A DNA stretch of 64,000 nt, from contig NZ_JAAORO010000002.1 of the NCBI RefSeq assembly GCF_017695955.1, positions 1 through 64,000 on the forward strand. Direction: 5' to 3'. Shown here in pieces: positions 28,385 through 36,790 of the stretch. Under the pieces are notes generated by a model, which was given only the letters and a program-made list of their open reading frames with translations, searched no databases and was not told the origin of the DNA. How positions within the stretch are numbered: the first letter of the stretch is position 1; each line of letters opens with the position of its first letter. The translations under genes were made by a program, and so were the position numbers. The stretch is from Prochlorococcus marinus XMU1419. GTDB taxonomy: Bacteria > Cyanobacteriota > Cyanobacteriia > PCC-6307 > Cyanobiaceae.

Positions 28385-29182
28385 TTAAGTATTTTTGGGC
28401 TTTTCATATCTTGAAAATAATGTTTGAGATAAGATATAACCCGCAATTCCTGCGGCTGTAAAAGCTAAACCATTTTTAAATAAAGGTAATAAATCATTTG
28501 TTCTAGATATTATCGGTGCCAAACCAAAAATTCCGAATAACATTCCCCATAAAGGTGAAAGAAGAGCTAAAAATCCAATTGATATGACTTGACCTTCTTT
28601 TCTTGGAGCAGATGCGAAACCTGCTACTAAACCTCCCAGAATTGATGTACATAAAGTCCATATATATTGCTCTTTGGGTAGGCCAGGGACAACTTGGCAA
28701 CCTCCTCTTTCGAGGCAAATCTTTACTGAATCAATTGCATCTAATACTGCACCATCCTCACCGTGATCTTTAACATAGTATTGGTTGCCAAATCTTGTTT
28801 GAAGTTCAACCCAAAATAACCTTGGCATAAAATTAAAATAAGCCTCTCCTACGTTAAAGTTCAGCAAATTTCCCCCTCTAGGATCCGCAACTATCAACAA
28901 ACTTGTCTCATCTAAATCCCAATAGTCCTTTATTGCACTACCAGGAGAACTTTCAAACTGAGATAAATATTTAATTTTCCACCCACTTTCAATTTCTAGA
29001 CTATTGAGCTTTTCCTCTAAAGATTTTTTCTGATTAGGGCTTAATGTTTTAGCTAAATCAATTACTGGTGTTTTTTCTTCAGGTAAGAGATTTGGATTAT
29101 TTATAGCGAAAACGGGTTTATGTGAAATTAAAACTAAAATAGATAGAAATATTCCTAATAAATAGTTAATCTTTGAAGGCAT
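28385..29182 (-). CDS. TPM-domain membrane protein (Psb32/TLP18.3-like)
   Basis: 265 residues. An N-terminal signal segment (LLGIFLSILVLISHKPVFA) is followed by a TPM domain (about 35-150: VIDLAKTLSPNQKKSLEEKL, SLLIVADPRGGNLLNFNVG) and about three C-terminal hydrophobic segments. In cyanobacteria and chloroplasts this domain occurs in Psb32/TLP18.3, linked to photosystem II repair; the assignment to that role is inference. It is divergent from the following methyltransferase gene across 31 bp. Confidence 0.8.
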   Translation of the reverse strand: MPSKINYLLGIFLSILVLISHKPVFAINNPNLLPEEKTPVIDLAKTLSPNQKKSLEEKLNSLEIESGWKIKYLSQFESSPGSAIKDYWDLDETSLLIVADPRGGNLLNFNVGEAYFNFMPRLFWVELQTRFGNQYYVKDHGEDGAVLDAIDSVKICLERGGCQVVPGLPKEQYIWTLCTSILGGLVAGFASAPRKEGQVISIGFLALLSPLWGMLFGIFGLAPIISRTNDLLPLFKNGLAFTAAGIAGYILSQTLFSRYEKPKNT

Positions 29183-29213
29183 AAATAAGTTTTGTCTCTT
29201 TATATTTTCGCCG

Positions 29214-30404
29214 ATGAATAGCTTACCCGCGAATAATCCAGATTGGTTAGTAAAAAAAATAATAAAAATGGGTGGGACTATAAGTTTTTATGACTTTATG
29301 AATTTTGCATTAAATGATCCTATTAATGGTTATTACGGCAGCGGTAAAGCTGAGTTAGGCGTTCGAGGAGATTTTGTCACATCTCCATCTTTATCTGATG
29401 ATTTTGCTTTTTTGGTTGGTAAACAAATAGAAGATTGGTTGATTCAGTTCAAAAGTAGTTTTTTATTTAATCAGACATTATCTGTAACTGAATTTGGGGC
29501 TGGAGATGGAAGCTTTATGAGTGGATTAATTAAATATTTTTTAGAAAACAGCAAAAATTTTTTAGAAGGAGTTTCTTTTGTAATTATTGAACCTAATGAA
29601 GGGATGGTAGAAAAACAAAAAAATAAATTGGAGGAATTTTTGAACTTAGGTATTGATATTTTATGGAAAGGTTTGGATGAAGTAGAGGAAAATAATATAA
29701 ATGGAATAGTTCTAGCAAATGAGGTTTTGGATGCTTTGCCAGTAGAAAGAATAACCTTCTCAAAGGGAAAATTAATTCGACAAGCAGTTTCTATAGACAA
29801 AAAATCTCATAAATTATTTTTTGATGAAATGCCAATTACACGCGAATTGGAAAAAAGTTTTGAACTTGCTAAAAGTGAGTTAGGAATAACTATTCCGCCT
29901 GAAGATGCTCTTGAAGGATGGACGACAGAATGGCATGTAGATAACTCAAAATGGTTAGAAGCTATTTATGGGAAAATCAATAATGGTATTTTATTGATAA
30001 TTGATTACGCTAAAGAAGCTAAAAAATACTATAACTCTAAGAATTCTGATGGGACGATAGTTTCATATGAAAATCAAAAAATGAAGAATAATGTCCTAGA
30101 TTCTCCTGGAAATTGCGATTTAACATCTCATGTGTGCATAGAAACTTTAATTAATGATGCTGAGACTCTTGGATTTAATACTGATGGAATAAATAAACAA
30201 GGAGAGGCTTTGTTGGCGCTTGGATTAGCAGAGAGACTTTATGGGATTCAGAAAGAATTTAAGGAAAATTTATCAAATGCTCTTTTAAGGAGAGAAGCAT
30301 TACTTAGACTTGTTGATCCGGTTTGTTTAGGTGATTTTAAGTGGTTTGTTTTTAAAAAGTTTAATGAGAAGAAAATGAATATAAATTCAACCTGTTTGCG
30401 TTAA
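29214..30404 (+). CDS. MidA/NDUFAF7-family SAM-dependent methyltransferase (DUF185)
   Basis: 396 residues. The family signature [20 protein letters not shown] is followed by SAM motif [12 protein letters not shown] near residue 95 and [14 protein letters not shown]. Mitochondrial NDUFAF7 methylates an arginine of complex I; a parallel target in the NDH complex is a guess. Its TAA overlaps the aroB stop. Confidence 0.85.
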   Translation: MNSLPANNPDWLVKKIIKMGGTISFYDFMNFALNDPINGYYGSGKAELGVRGDFVTSPSLSDDFAFLVGKQIEDWLIQFKSSFLFNQTLSVTEFGAGDGSFMSGLIKYFLENSKNFLEGVSFVIIEPNEGMVEKQKNKLEEFLNLGIDILWKGLDEVEENNINGIVLANEVLDALPVERITFSKGKLIRQAVSIDKKSHKLFFDEMPITRELEKSFELAKSELGITIPPEDALEGWTTEWHVDNSKWLEAIYGKINNGILLIIDYAKEAKKYYNSKNSDGTIVSYENQKMKNNVLDSPGNCDLTSHVCIETLINDAETLGFNTDGINKQGEALLALGLAERLYGIQKEFKENLSNALLRREALLRLVDPVCLGDFKWFVFKKFNEKKMNINSTCLR

Positions 30405-31492
30405 GAAAAAAACTTTAAAAATAATGAATCTTCTACGTCATCATATATATCAACAGCACCAATTTCTTTCGGTAATATAAATCTCATTTTGCCATCACGA
30501 ACTTTTTTATCACCCATAAGTATTGTTAGAACATCTTCTTTATTTATTTTGGGAATCTCGGTAGGGAGATCATAACTCTCTAAGAGAATTCGCTGTCTCT
30601 CAAATTCTTCTTTAGACCATAACCCTTTTTCAATTGCTATTTTCCCCGCAATATTCATGCCAATTGATATTGCCTCACCATGAAGGAATTTGCCGTATCC
30701 ACATAAGTTTTCAATAACGTGACCAAAAGAATGACCATAATTCAATATTGCTCTAACACCATTTTCATGTTCGTCTTGAGAAACAACATGAGACTTTGTT
30801 TTAATTGAACTATTAATTATTTTAATTAAATATTCATTTTTGAGATTTATAAGTTCATTTTTGTTTTTTTCAATTTCTAGGTATTCGAAAAGTTCTTTAT
30901 CTCTTATTACTCCGTATTTTATTACTTCAGCCATGCCTGCACTAAATTCTCTTTTGGGCAAACTTTTTAAGGTTTCTGGATCAATAAAAACTGCTTTAGG
31001 TTGATTAAAAGCTCCAATTAGATTCTTACCTTTTGGATGATTTACTCCTGTTTTCCCTCCCACAGATGAATCAACCATTGATAATAATGTTGTTGGAATC
31101 TGAATATATTCGATACCTCTCAGCCAAGTCGCAGCAGCAAAACCACTTACATCTCCAACAATTCCTCCTCCTAGTGCAATAATTATTGAATTTCTATCTA
31201 AGCCAAATTCAAATGCTACATCATATATTTCACTTAAGGTTTTTAAGTTTTTATATGATTCTCCAGCCTTGATGAGGAACATTTTGGCCTGAAATTTATT
31301 ATCTTTTAAATTATTTAAGAATTTTTCACCATACAAATTTGATATTTCTTCATTTGAAATCACAAGTATTTTTCTTTTCTTTGTTATTCCAATTTTTAAA
31401 AGTTCTTCGCTGATATTATTCAGTATCCCTGCTTCTAGAGTTACTTCGTATGACTTATCACCTAATGGGACTAATATTTTTCTCTTATTCAC
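30401..31492 (-). CDS. aroB: 3-dehydroquinate synthase
   Basis: Second step of the shikimate pathway, NAD- and Zn-dependent. The 363 residues contain [43 protein letters not shown] and the metal-binding [11 protein letters not shown] and HGEAISIGM. The start is GTG 31492. Confidence 0.96.
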   Translation of the reverse strand: MNKRKILVPLGDKSYEVTLEAGILNNISEELLKIGITKKRKILVISNEEISNLYGEKFLNNLKDNKFQAKMFLIKAGESYKNLKTLSEIYDVAFEFGLDRNSIIIALGGGIVGDVSGFAAATWLRGIEYIQIPTTLLSMVDSSVGGKTGVNHPKGKNLIGAFNQPKAVFIDPETLKSLPKREFSAGMAEVIKYGVIRDKELFEYLEIEKNKNELINLKNEYLIKIINSSIKTKSHVVSQDEHENGVRAILNYGHSFGHVIENLCGYGKFLHGEAISIGMNIAGKIAIEKGLWSKEEFERQRILLESYDLPTEIPKINKEDVLTILMGDKKVRDGKMRFILPKEIGAVDIYDDVEDSLFLKFFS

Positions 31493-31617
31493 AATTGATT
31501 ACCTAGTTAAAATTTATAAATATTTGGTATTAAATACTTTATATATTAGCAAAATCTAAGCTTTAGATACTTAAAAATTCAGTTGTTAAGAATTAGAAAT
31601 GGTAATAAAATCATGCT

Positions 31618-32808
31618 ATGAGTTTTAAAAAAAATATAAACGATATTAAGAAAAATTATTCCCTAGGAATAATTGGAGGGGGTCAGCTTGCATTGATGTT
31701 AACCGAGGCAGCAAAAAAAAGAGATTTAGAAGTATGTGTGCAGACAAAATCTTGTGATGACCCTGCTGGTTTAAAAGCAGATCATGTCATAGAAGCTGAT
31801 CCTTTAAAGATAAGAGGTAATAAATCATTAATTAATGAGTGTGAAAAAATAATTTTTGAAAATGAATGGATAAAAATTGATAAATTAAATTTAATTGGCA
31901 ATAAAGATATTTTTGTTCCAAGCCTTAATGCCATTAAACCATTAGTAGATAGGTTTTCTCAAAAAAAATTAATAGATAGGATGAATATTCCCTGTCCAAA
32001 GTGGATAAGTATTGAAGATTTTAAAAATCTCTCGGATGAGGAAATCAATAATTGGACTTTTCCTCTAATGGCAAAATCAAATAAAGGTGGATATGACGGC
32101 AAAGGGAACAGAAAAATAAAGACAAAAGAAGATTTAGATTCTTTTTTAACAGAGAATAATTCTGATGAATGGTTAATAGAAGAATGGATAGAGTATGAAA
32201 AAGAATTGGCTCTTGTTGGTTCGAGAGATAGGGCCGGTAAGATAAGATTCTTTCCAATAGTTGAGACATTCCAATCAAACCATGTTTGTGATTGGGTTCT
32301 TGCACCTGGAACAAATGAATATGATTTGAACTTATTTGCAATAAATATTTTCTCTTCAATAGTTAATGAACTTAATTACGTTGGAGTTTTAGCTATTGAA
32401 TTCTTCTATGGCGATAATGGTCTTTTAATTAATGAAATAGCTCCTAGAACACATAATTCAGCTCATTTCTCTATTGAAGCTTGTACCTCAAGTCAGTTTG
32501 ATCAATATGTTTGCATTTCTTCTGGGATAATGCCTCCTGAAATTAAAATGAACTGTGAAGGGGCAATTATGATAAATCTACTGGGATTAAAAAAGAATTT
32601 CCCAATCTCAATGGAAACCAGAATTAAAATGTTATCTGAAATTGAAGGTTCTAATATTCATTGTTACGGTAAATCTCGAGAAATTCTGGGAAGAAAAATG
32701 GCTCACATTACATTTTTATTAAATGGTAAAACGCATTCAGAAAGATATGATGAGGCACAAGTTTTGTTAACTATGGTACGAGACATATGGCCATCTCCAA
32801 ATGGATAA
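31618..32808 (+). CDS. purK: 5-(carboxyamino)imidazole ribonucleotide synthase
   Basis: ATP-grasp enzyme of purine synthesis. The 396 residues show an N-terminal GIIGGGQLALMLTEAA, ATP-grasp MAKSNKGGYDGKGNRKI, and INEIAPRTHNSAHFSIEAC near the end. The 6S RNA follows directly, an arrangement known from cyanobacteria (purK-ssaA). Confidence 0.94.
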   Translation: MSFKKNINDIKKNYSLGIIGGGQLALMLTEAAKKRDLEVCVQTKSCDDPAGLKADHVIEADPLKIRGNKSLINECEKIIFENEWIKIDKLNLIGNKDIFVPSLNAIKPLVDRFSQKKLIDRMNIPCPKWISIEDFKNLSDEEINNWTFPLMAKSNKGGYDGKGNRKIKTKEDLDSFLTENNSDEWLIEEWIEYEKELALVGSRDRAGKIRFFPIVETFQSNHVCDWVLAPGTNEYDLNLFAINIFSSIVNELNYVGVLAIEFFYGDNGLLINEIAPRTHNSAHFSIEACTSSQFDQYVCISSGIMPPEIKMNCEGAIMINLLGLKKNFPISMETRIKMLSEIEGSNIHCYGKSREILGRKMAHITFLLNGKTHSERYDEAQVLLTMVRDIWPSPNG

Positions 32809-32825
32809 AAAAATAAGTTAGAGTT

Positions 32826-33008
32826 AAGTCACTGGATCTTTGGTTAAGTTCTTCTTTATGTGCTCTGATCTGACTCTCTTTCGACATGAGGAGACTGTCG
32901 TGATGCGGTAGTAAACCGATCTTGTAATCGGAAACGAAAGCCCACTTTGAATCCTCTTCTGGCATTTCCAGGTCGATGCAGCAGAGAACTGACGGGGATC
33001 CGGTGTTA
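32826..33008 (+). ncRNA. ssaA: 6S RNA
   Basis: Regulatory RNA that binds housekeeping RNA polymerase. Position directly downstream of purK matches cyanobacterial 6S RNA genes (Yfr7/ssaA in Prochlorococcus). The ends form the long closing stem: CACTGGATC (32830-32838) pairs with GATCCGGTG (32997-33005), and inside it GTTAAGTTCTTC pairs imperfectly with GAGAACTGAC. The middle is largely single-stranded with an internal hairpin, as required for the polymerase-binding bubble. The stretch is GC-richer than its surroundings and has no reading frame. Exact ends are estimates. Confidence 0.88.
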
Positions 33009-33058
33009 CCTACTAGAATGCTTGCTATAACAAGCTTTTAGTAGGTATTTTATTTTTC
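33008..33058 (+). terminator. Terminator of the 6S RNA gene
   Basis: ACCTACTA (33008-33015) with TAGTAGGT (33039-33046), inner stem GCTTG/CAAGC (33020-33024, 33031-33035), followed by a T-rich tail. It may serve the 6S precursor. Confidence 0.85.
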
Positions 33059-33116
33059 ATGATTAGTGGTGAAGGACCAAAATGCAGGAACTTATTAGCA
33101 ATCGGTAACAACAGTA

Positions 33117-33365
33117 ATGGAAGAGTTTACTTTGATAAATAAGCAAAGAAATCGAATAAAAGTATTCAAACCATTTGAGGATATTTCTAAACCATCTCCA
33201 AGTATTAATGCAATGGAGATTAGTTATGGGTGTATTTATAAAAGATCTAGTAAACCAGTTATGAAGGGTTCAAGAGTAGAAACTATTGAAGATGCAAGAA
33301 AAGAATATAAGCAGTTATTGGAAGAAGGTTGGAGGAAGACAAGTATATTTAAAAGTTATTTTTGA
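33117..33365 (+). CDS. Hypothetical protein, 82 residues
   Basis: ATG 33117. Soluble and basic. The C-terminal half (IEDARKEYKQLLEEGWRKT) recalls the A-x(3)-W/Y-x-x-L-x(3)-GW ending of the two DUF1651 proteins nearby, so it may be a divergent relative; this is a weak pattern match. No domain recognised. Confidence 0.6.
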   Translation: MEEFTLINKQRNRIKVFKPFEDISKPSPSINAMEISYGCIYKRSSKPVMKGSRVETIEDARKEYKQLLEEGWRKTSIFKSYF

Positions 33366-33395
33366 TGAGTATAAATAATTTGTTTGCCAAGAAAC

Positions 33396-33451
33396 TTGAC
33401 GATCCATTTCCAATACATTTATACTAATAGTACATATGTATTATTTATTAA
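33396..33451 (+). promoter_or_regulatory. Promoter and palindrome of DUF1651 gene 1
   Basis: A sigma70-type pair TTGACG (33396-33401) and TATACT (33420-33425), 18 bp apart, is followed by an imperfect 20-bp palindrome AATAGTACAT/ATGTATTATT (33426-33445) over the expected transcription start. The same arrangement precedes the second DUF1651 gene at 35858-35906, so it is conserved and probably functional. The palindrome could be an operator. Confidence 0.65.
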
Positions 33452-33750
33452 TGACTTTAGGAGGAGCTAATGTTTGGACTAATTTTTCTTACGGTTATCG
33501 TAATGAGTCACCAAGTGGTTGGTTGCTTAGCCCAGATCGCAGCAGATTAATTTTATTTACAAGGAATAAAAAATCTCCAAGAAATAGTATGAGAATCTTT
33601 ACTCATACATATTATGCAAATGATCTTGGTGAGCCAATGGCAATTAAATCATCAACTCAAATGTATTTGGATAATGCTTGGGATAAATGGCATGACCTTC
33701 AATTGGAAGGTTGGACTTTTGAAGAACTTGAATTACCTGAATCAGTATGA
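33451..33750 (+). CDS. DUF1651-family protein, copy 1
   Basis: 99 residues from ATG 33451. An upstream ATG at 33436 would add five residues but falls almost at the predicted transcript start and is not shared by copy 2. The family pattern is visible: NVWTNF, GWLLSPDRSRLILF, YYANDLGEP, and a C-terminal A-W-x-W-x-x-L-x-x-x-GW. DUF1651 is a picocyanobacterial family of unknown function. TGA overlaps the next ATG (ATGA). Copy 2 is at 35910-36200. Confidence 0.82.
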   Translation: MTLGGANVWTNFSYGYRNESPSGWLLSPDRSRLILFTRNKKSPRNSMRIFTHTYYANDLGEPMAIKSSTQMYLDNAWDKWHDLQLEGWTFEELELPESV

Positions 33751-33887
33751 CTAACTTAAATCCAATCAAAAAAAAACTATCAAAAGTTGATAGAAAGATA
33801 TCTGTACAAGACCCATCAAAATTATTAGCAGAATTTTTTAATGGTGTTGTCATTGAACTTGATGAAGAATACAAATATGACACATAA
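33747..33887 (+). CDS. Hypothetical protein, 46 residues, coupled to DUF1651 copy 1
   Basis: ATG 33747 overlaps the DUF1651 TGA as ATGA. It begins MTNLNP, nearly the same as the protein after DUF1651 copy 2 (MINLNP), then diverges. A basic first half and acidic end (IELDEEYKYDT). No domain recognised. The next gene starts inside it. Confidence 0.6.
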   Translation: MTNLNPIKKKLSKVDRKISVQDPSKLLAEFFNGVVIELDEEYKYDT

Positions 33888-34029
33888 AGAATTGATAGAT
33901 CAAGTTTCTGCAAATTTATTTAAACAAAGCGGAAAGTTAGAAAGCAGAAGATCTTGGTTGGCAATGAGAAATTATCTCGAGCAATTAGATAGCGAACAAC
34001 TTAAATCTATGCTTAAGGAACATGAATGA
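33877..34029 (+). CDS. Hypothetical helical protein, 50 residues
   Basis: ATG 33877, overlapping the previous gene by 11 bases. A soluble, charged, probably all-helical sequence (ELIDQVSANLFKQ, MRNYLEQLDSEQLKSMLKEH). A longer reading from 33841 has no support. It is the last member of the three-gene DUF1651 copy 1 run. Confidence 0.6.
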   Translation: MTHKELIDQVSANLFKQSGKLESRRSWLAMRNYLEQLDSEQLKSMLKEHE

Positions 34030-34054
34030 TTTAAAAACTTTATTTATGAATTAT

Positions 34055-34168
34055 TTATTTGGTTTTTATTTTTTTTTTAATTCTTAGAAAACCGTATGTT
34101 GCAAAGCCAATCAAAAACATGTCCAAGTAAATATGCCATGTAGGGAAAATCTGGTGTACTAATTCCAC
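34055..34168 (-). CDS. Small membrane peptide, 37 residues, coupled to the ligase-domain gene
   Basis: GTG 34168 overlaps the TAG of the ligase-like gene by one base (TAGTG). It has an aromatic N terminus (VHQIFPTWHIYLD), one hydrophobic segment (MFLIGFATYGFL) and a lysine-rich tail. Being placed exactly at the stop of the preceding gene argues for translational coupling. Family not recognised. Confidence 0.5.
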   Translation of the reverse strand: MELVHQIFPTWHIYLDMFLIGFATYGFLRIKKKIKTK

Positions 34169-34917
34169 TAACTTTTTATTGCAACTTGCCAATAAGGATA
34201 ATCTAAATTTGATTTTTCTCTAATTAATTGTAATTTTCTAGAATTTATTTTTACTACTATTCCATCTGTTGGATATTTTCTAAAGAGCTTCCCTTCTAGC
34301 CATTGTTTTCTAAATACTTGAACTTGGCTCGTAAAGTTACATGAAATATCCTGAGGGATCGTAAAGCCAAGTTTGGAAAGACTCTTTTTGGACTCATATT
34401 GGTTAAGTTTTGAATTAAGTATTTGAAATGCGCAGAAGCTAAGACCCTCAAAGAATCCTTCTTTAGCTCTGAGAAATCCAGAAGCAATTCTCTGGGAGAT
34501 ATTTGGACTTTTGTTGGGTGAGAATAACTCGCCTCTAACTTGAAGAATTCCTTTTAAAGCAAGATTATCTGGAATATCTTGGATTTTAATAATTTTACTA
34601 GTAACATCAGTCCCCTTTCTTGAAATTGCTTTCTCAAAGGTTCCATCCCTATATTGCAAAGCAACAGCACAACCATCAATTTTAGGTTCAATTAATAATC
34701 TGGTATCTTCTAATAATCCTTTCAAAAATTCATCTATTGAATCCTTTTCTAATGAAGGTAAAACAAGTTTATTTTTCTTTTTAAAGTAATCGCAATTAGG
34801 ATTTGTTCTTAATAAATTCTTTTCAAGTTGGTCAAACTGCTTATCAGATATTAAAGCATTACCATCTCTATAATTATCGTCATACCACTCAATTCGCTCT
34901 TCTAAATAAGTCTTCAT
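34168..34917 (-). CDS. Stand-alone NAD+-DNA-ligase-like adenylation domain
   Basis: 249 residues, against roughly 650-700 for LigA. A helical Ia-like start (LEERIEWYDDNYRDGNALIS) leads into the nucleotidyltransferase core: EPKIDGCAVAL (KxDG lysine motif, near residue 77), RGELF, GFTIP, and YPTDGIVVKIN followed by WQVAIK. The OB fold, zinc finger, helix-hairpin-helix and BRCT regions are absent, yet all core motifs are intact. LigA domains Ia+Ib can self-adenylate but do not seal nicks well, so the role here is uncertain. It is tightly coupled to a 42-residue gene upstream and a 37-residue gene downstream. Confidence 0.83.
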   Translation of the reverse strand: MKTYLEERIEWYDDNYRDGNALISDKQFDQLEKNLLRTNPNCDYFKKKNKLVLPSLEKDSIDEFLKGLLEDTRLLIEPKIDGCAVALQYRDGTFEKAISRKGTDVTSKIIKIQDIPDNLALKGILQVRGELFSPNKSPNISQRIASGFLRAKEGFFEGLSFCAFQILNSKLNQYESKKSLSKLGFTIPQDISCNFTSQVQVFRKQWLEGKLFRKYPTDGIVVKINSRKLQLIREKSNLDYPYWQVAIKS

Positions 34918-35046
34918 TTAATACTTTGGCTTACGTTTTTGGATAGGTATCAAACTTGGTTTATCTATTATCCATTTTTCTCTGTCTTCATATTTAACAG
35001 TCCCTAAAAGAAATAAAAAAATTTGTTTTTTAGATATGCCAATCAT
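34918..35046 (-). CDS. Small protein, 42 residues, upstream of the ligase-domain gene
   Basis: ATG 35046, TAA 34918-34920 directly abutting the ATG of the ligase-like gene (TAAATG). Begins MIGISKKQIFLFLLGTVKYE and ends basic (IQKRKPKY). No domain recognised. The abutting junction suggests coupled translation. Confidence 0.55.
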   Translation of the reverse strand: MIGISKKQIFLFLLGTVKYEDREKWIIDKPSLIPIQKRKPKY

Positions 35047-35154
35047 ATATATTCTTAAGGACTTATTTATATAGATATTAATAATAAAGTTAATAAAGTA
35101 AGCTTAAAAATACCATTAATATTTGAAAAACTCAGCGAAATTTTTGCAAACTTT

Positions 35155-35412
35155 TTAATTAATACAATTCTTATAACCTTCAATCTCTGCTAGTTCATCA
35201 ATATTTAAACCTGTTTCTTCTAATAAAGTTTCTCCGATATCGTCTTTATTAAATTTAGTTAATGCCCCTTTAGTAGAGTATTTAATGCATTGGTTTTTAT
35301 ATTTTGCTTCTTTTACAAGAGGAGATAAATAAAAGCCAAACAAGATGATAAAAGCCCCATAGGTCAAAACTTTTCTATGGTTTTGCCACCATTCATAAAA
35401 TTTATTGGACAC
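35155..35412 (-). CDS. Single-pass membrane protein, 85 residues
   Basis: ATG 35412. A Trp-rich start (FYEWWQNHRK), one membrane helix near residues 15-33, then a charged domain with two cysteines (C42 and C83). Possibly anchored with the soluble part in one compartment. Family not recognised. Confidence 0.65.
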   Translation of the reverse strand: MSNKFYEWWQNHRKVLTYGAFIILFGFYLSPLVKEAKYKNQCIKYSTKGALTKFNKDDIGETLLEETGLNIDELAEIEGYKNCIN

Positions 35413-35489
35413 GAAAAATAAATAACTAAACTTTATTTTAAATTGCTTGTCAACAAATTACTTTAATAATTGAAGGACTGATTAATTTA

Positions 35490-35717
35490 TTATTTTTCAT
35501 TAACAGATCTAACCCAAGAATAATATCTTGATTTTCTAATCCTTTGCTCTTTCCAGACTAATCTATCTGCAGATTCTAAGGGTGATTCTCCTTTCTCAAT
35601 TTCTGTTGTAATAGATATACCGAAACCTTTTGCTTCAATTTTTGCGATGCCACCTTCTAAAAAAAATAGAAAAGACCAACCTTTATTCCATCCTAAATAA
35701 AAGGGATTTCGATACAT
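35490..35717 (-). CDS. Hypothetical protein, 75 residues
   Basis: ATG 35717. Aromatic and basic (YLGWNKGWSFLFFLEGG at the start, RIRKSRYYSWVRSV near the end), with no clear membrane helix. Family not recognised. Divergent from the second DUF1651 gene. Confidence 0.6.
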   Translation of the reverse strand: MYRNPFYLGWNKGWSFLFFLEGGIAKIEAKGFGISITTEIEKGESPLESADRLVWKEQRIRKSRYYSWVRSVNEK

Positions 35718-35857
35718 TTTATTTTTTTAGAATTATTCTTTAATGATATTTTTCTTTTGAGGGAACTACTTGTATACCCTATTACCAAATAAGAAGTTTA
35801 CTGCTGATTATTTCAGAAAATTAAAGCTCGTATTTAAATAATTACTTGGAGAAATAC

Positions 35858-35909
35858 TTGACGTCGGCAAATAGTACATTTATATTAATAGTACAACTGT
35901 ATTATCCTT
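35858..35909 (+). promoter_or_regulatory. Promoter and palindrome of DUF1651 gene 2
   Basis: TTGACG (35858-35863) and TATATT (35881-35886), 17 bp apart, followed by AATAGTACAA/CTGTATTATC, a degenerate version of the palindrome before copy 1. The sequence from the -10 region to the start codon is clearly homologous between the two loci. Confidence 0.6.
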
Positions 35910-36200
35910 ATGACATCAGGAGTCGCTAATGTTTGGACTAATTTTTATCGTGGCAGCCTTATTGACCCCCCAACTGGCTGGTTGTTTAACCAAAAAAGTG
36001 GTTTGTTAATTTTTTTTGAGAGTTATAAGAGATCTGTATCTGATAACTTAAAAGTATATACTCACCTTTTCTATGCGAATGAATTAGGTGAGCCAGCCCA
36101 ACTTAAAAATTCAAGACTTCTTTCTATTGAGTGTGCTTGTGAAACATGGAATGAATTAATTTCAGGAGGTTGGCAAATTGCTACTAATAAATTCCAGTAA
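35910..36200 (+). CDS. DUF1651-family protein, copy 2
   Basis: 96 residues from ATG 35910. It aligns with copy 1 throughout: MTSGVANVWTNF against MTLGGANVWTNF, then PTGWLFNQKSGLLIFF, FYANELGEP, and a C-terminal A-x-x-W-x-x-L-x-x-x-GW. The spacing and upstream promoter are also conserved, so the two loci are paralogous. Function unknown. The next gene starts three bases after the stop. Confidence 0.82.
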   Translation: MTSGVANVWTNFYRGSLIDPPTGWLFNQKSGLLIFFESYKRSVSDNLKVYTHLFYANELGEPAQLKNSRLLSIECACETWNELISGGWQIATNKFQ

Positions 36201-36202
36201 TA

Positions 36203-36436
36203 ATGATTAATCTAAATCCGTCAAAATGGGAATATCTAAAAGAACCTATACTAAAACGAAAACGTACAAAGATTTGTATTACTTGCAATCACTTTCGCTA
36301 CAACACTACAGAAACTTTTGCTACAGTTTTGATTTGTCCAAGATACGAAAAACTTATACCTCAGGGTGATCATTTACTTAAAGGTTGTGTGTATTGGCAA
36401 GAAAATAGGACTATATTTTCTCCTGAAGCATCTTAA
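36203..36436 (+). CDS. Four-cysteine zinc-ribbon-like protein, 77 residues
   Basis: ATG 36203, two bases after the DUF1651 copy 2 stop. N terminus MINLNP matches the gene after copy 1. The rest has C-x-x-C (ICITCNHF) and later VLICPRYE and LKGCVYW, a spacing able to bind a metal. A basic stretch (LKRKRTK) precedes the first Cys. Nucleic-acid or protein binding is possible; inference. Confidence 0.65.
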   Translation: MINLNPSKWEYLKEPILKRKRTKICITCNHFRYNTTETFATVLICPRYEKLIPQGDHLLKGCVYWQENRTIFSPEAS

Positions 36437-36537
36437 TGATTCTCAGATTAACCTTTTGTTGGTGTAGATATTTAATTATGTAAATAAAGCATTATTTTAT
36501 ACAACTTAGAAAAAAACTTTTAAGTAGTTTGTGAAAT

Positions 36538-36639
36538 ATGATTCAATTTTACTTTTCCATATTTCTATTAGTTGTGCTTACATTTTTTGCACTTTTATTA
36601 GATGCGCCAGAATTAGCTTCTTTAATTCAAACATTTTAG
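36538..36639 (+). CDS. Small membrane peptide, 33 residues
   Basis: ATG 36538, TAG 36637-36639. Almost the whole peptide is one hydrophobic helix (FSIFLLVVLTFFALLL), then DAPELASLIQTF. It resembles single-helix subunits of photosynthetic complexes in size and shape but I do not recognise it. Confidence 0.5.
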   Translation: MIQFYFSIFLLVVLTFFALLLDAPELASLIQTF

Positions 36640-36721
36640 AAAATAATTAATCAGCATTTATACCGATTTACTTTCTTTATAAGTAAGACCTAAGTTTAAT
36701 TTGTAGAATCGGAGGGATCTC

Positions 36722-36790
36722 ATGATTGACAGTCCACCAGAGGAGTTAGTTTATATAATTCAAATCTTGATAAAACTAATGCTAATTTAG
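36722..36790 (+). CDS. 22-residue peptide gene with strong ribosome binding site
   Basis: CGGAGG lies eight bases before ATG 36722, one of the best Shine-Dalgarno sequences in the window. The peptide starts MIDSPPEELVYIIQ and ends hydrophobic. The stop TAG is at 36788-36790, immediately followed by a terminator. The combination supports a real tiny gene. Confidence 0.55.
   Translation: MIDSPPEELVYIIQILIKLMLI

Noticed and set aside
33059-33142. 27-codon frame between the 6S terminator and the 82-residue gene
   Set aside because: Overlaps the start of a longer and better-supported frame and has no ribosome site.
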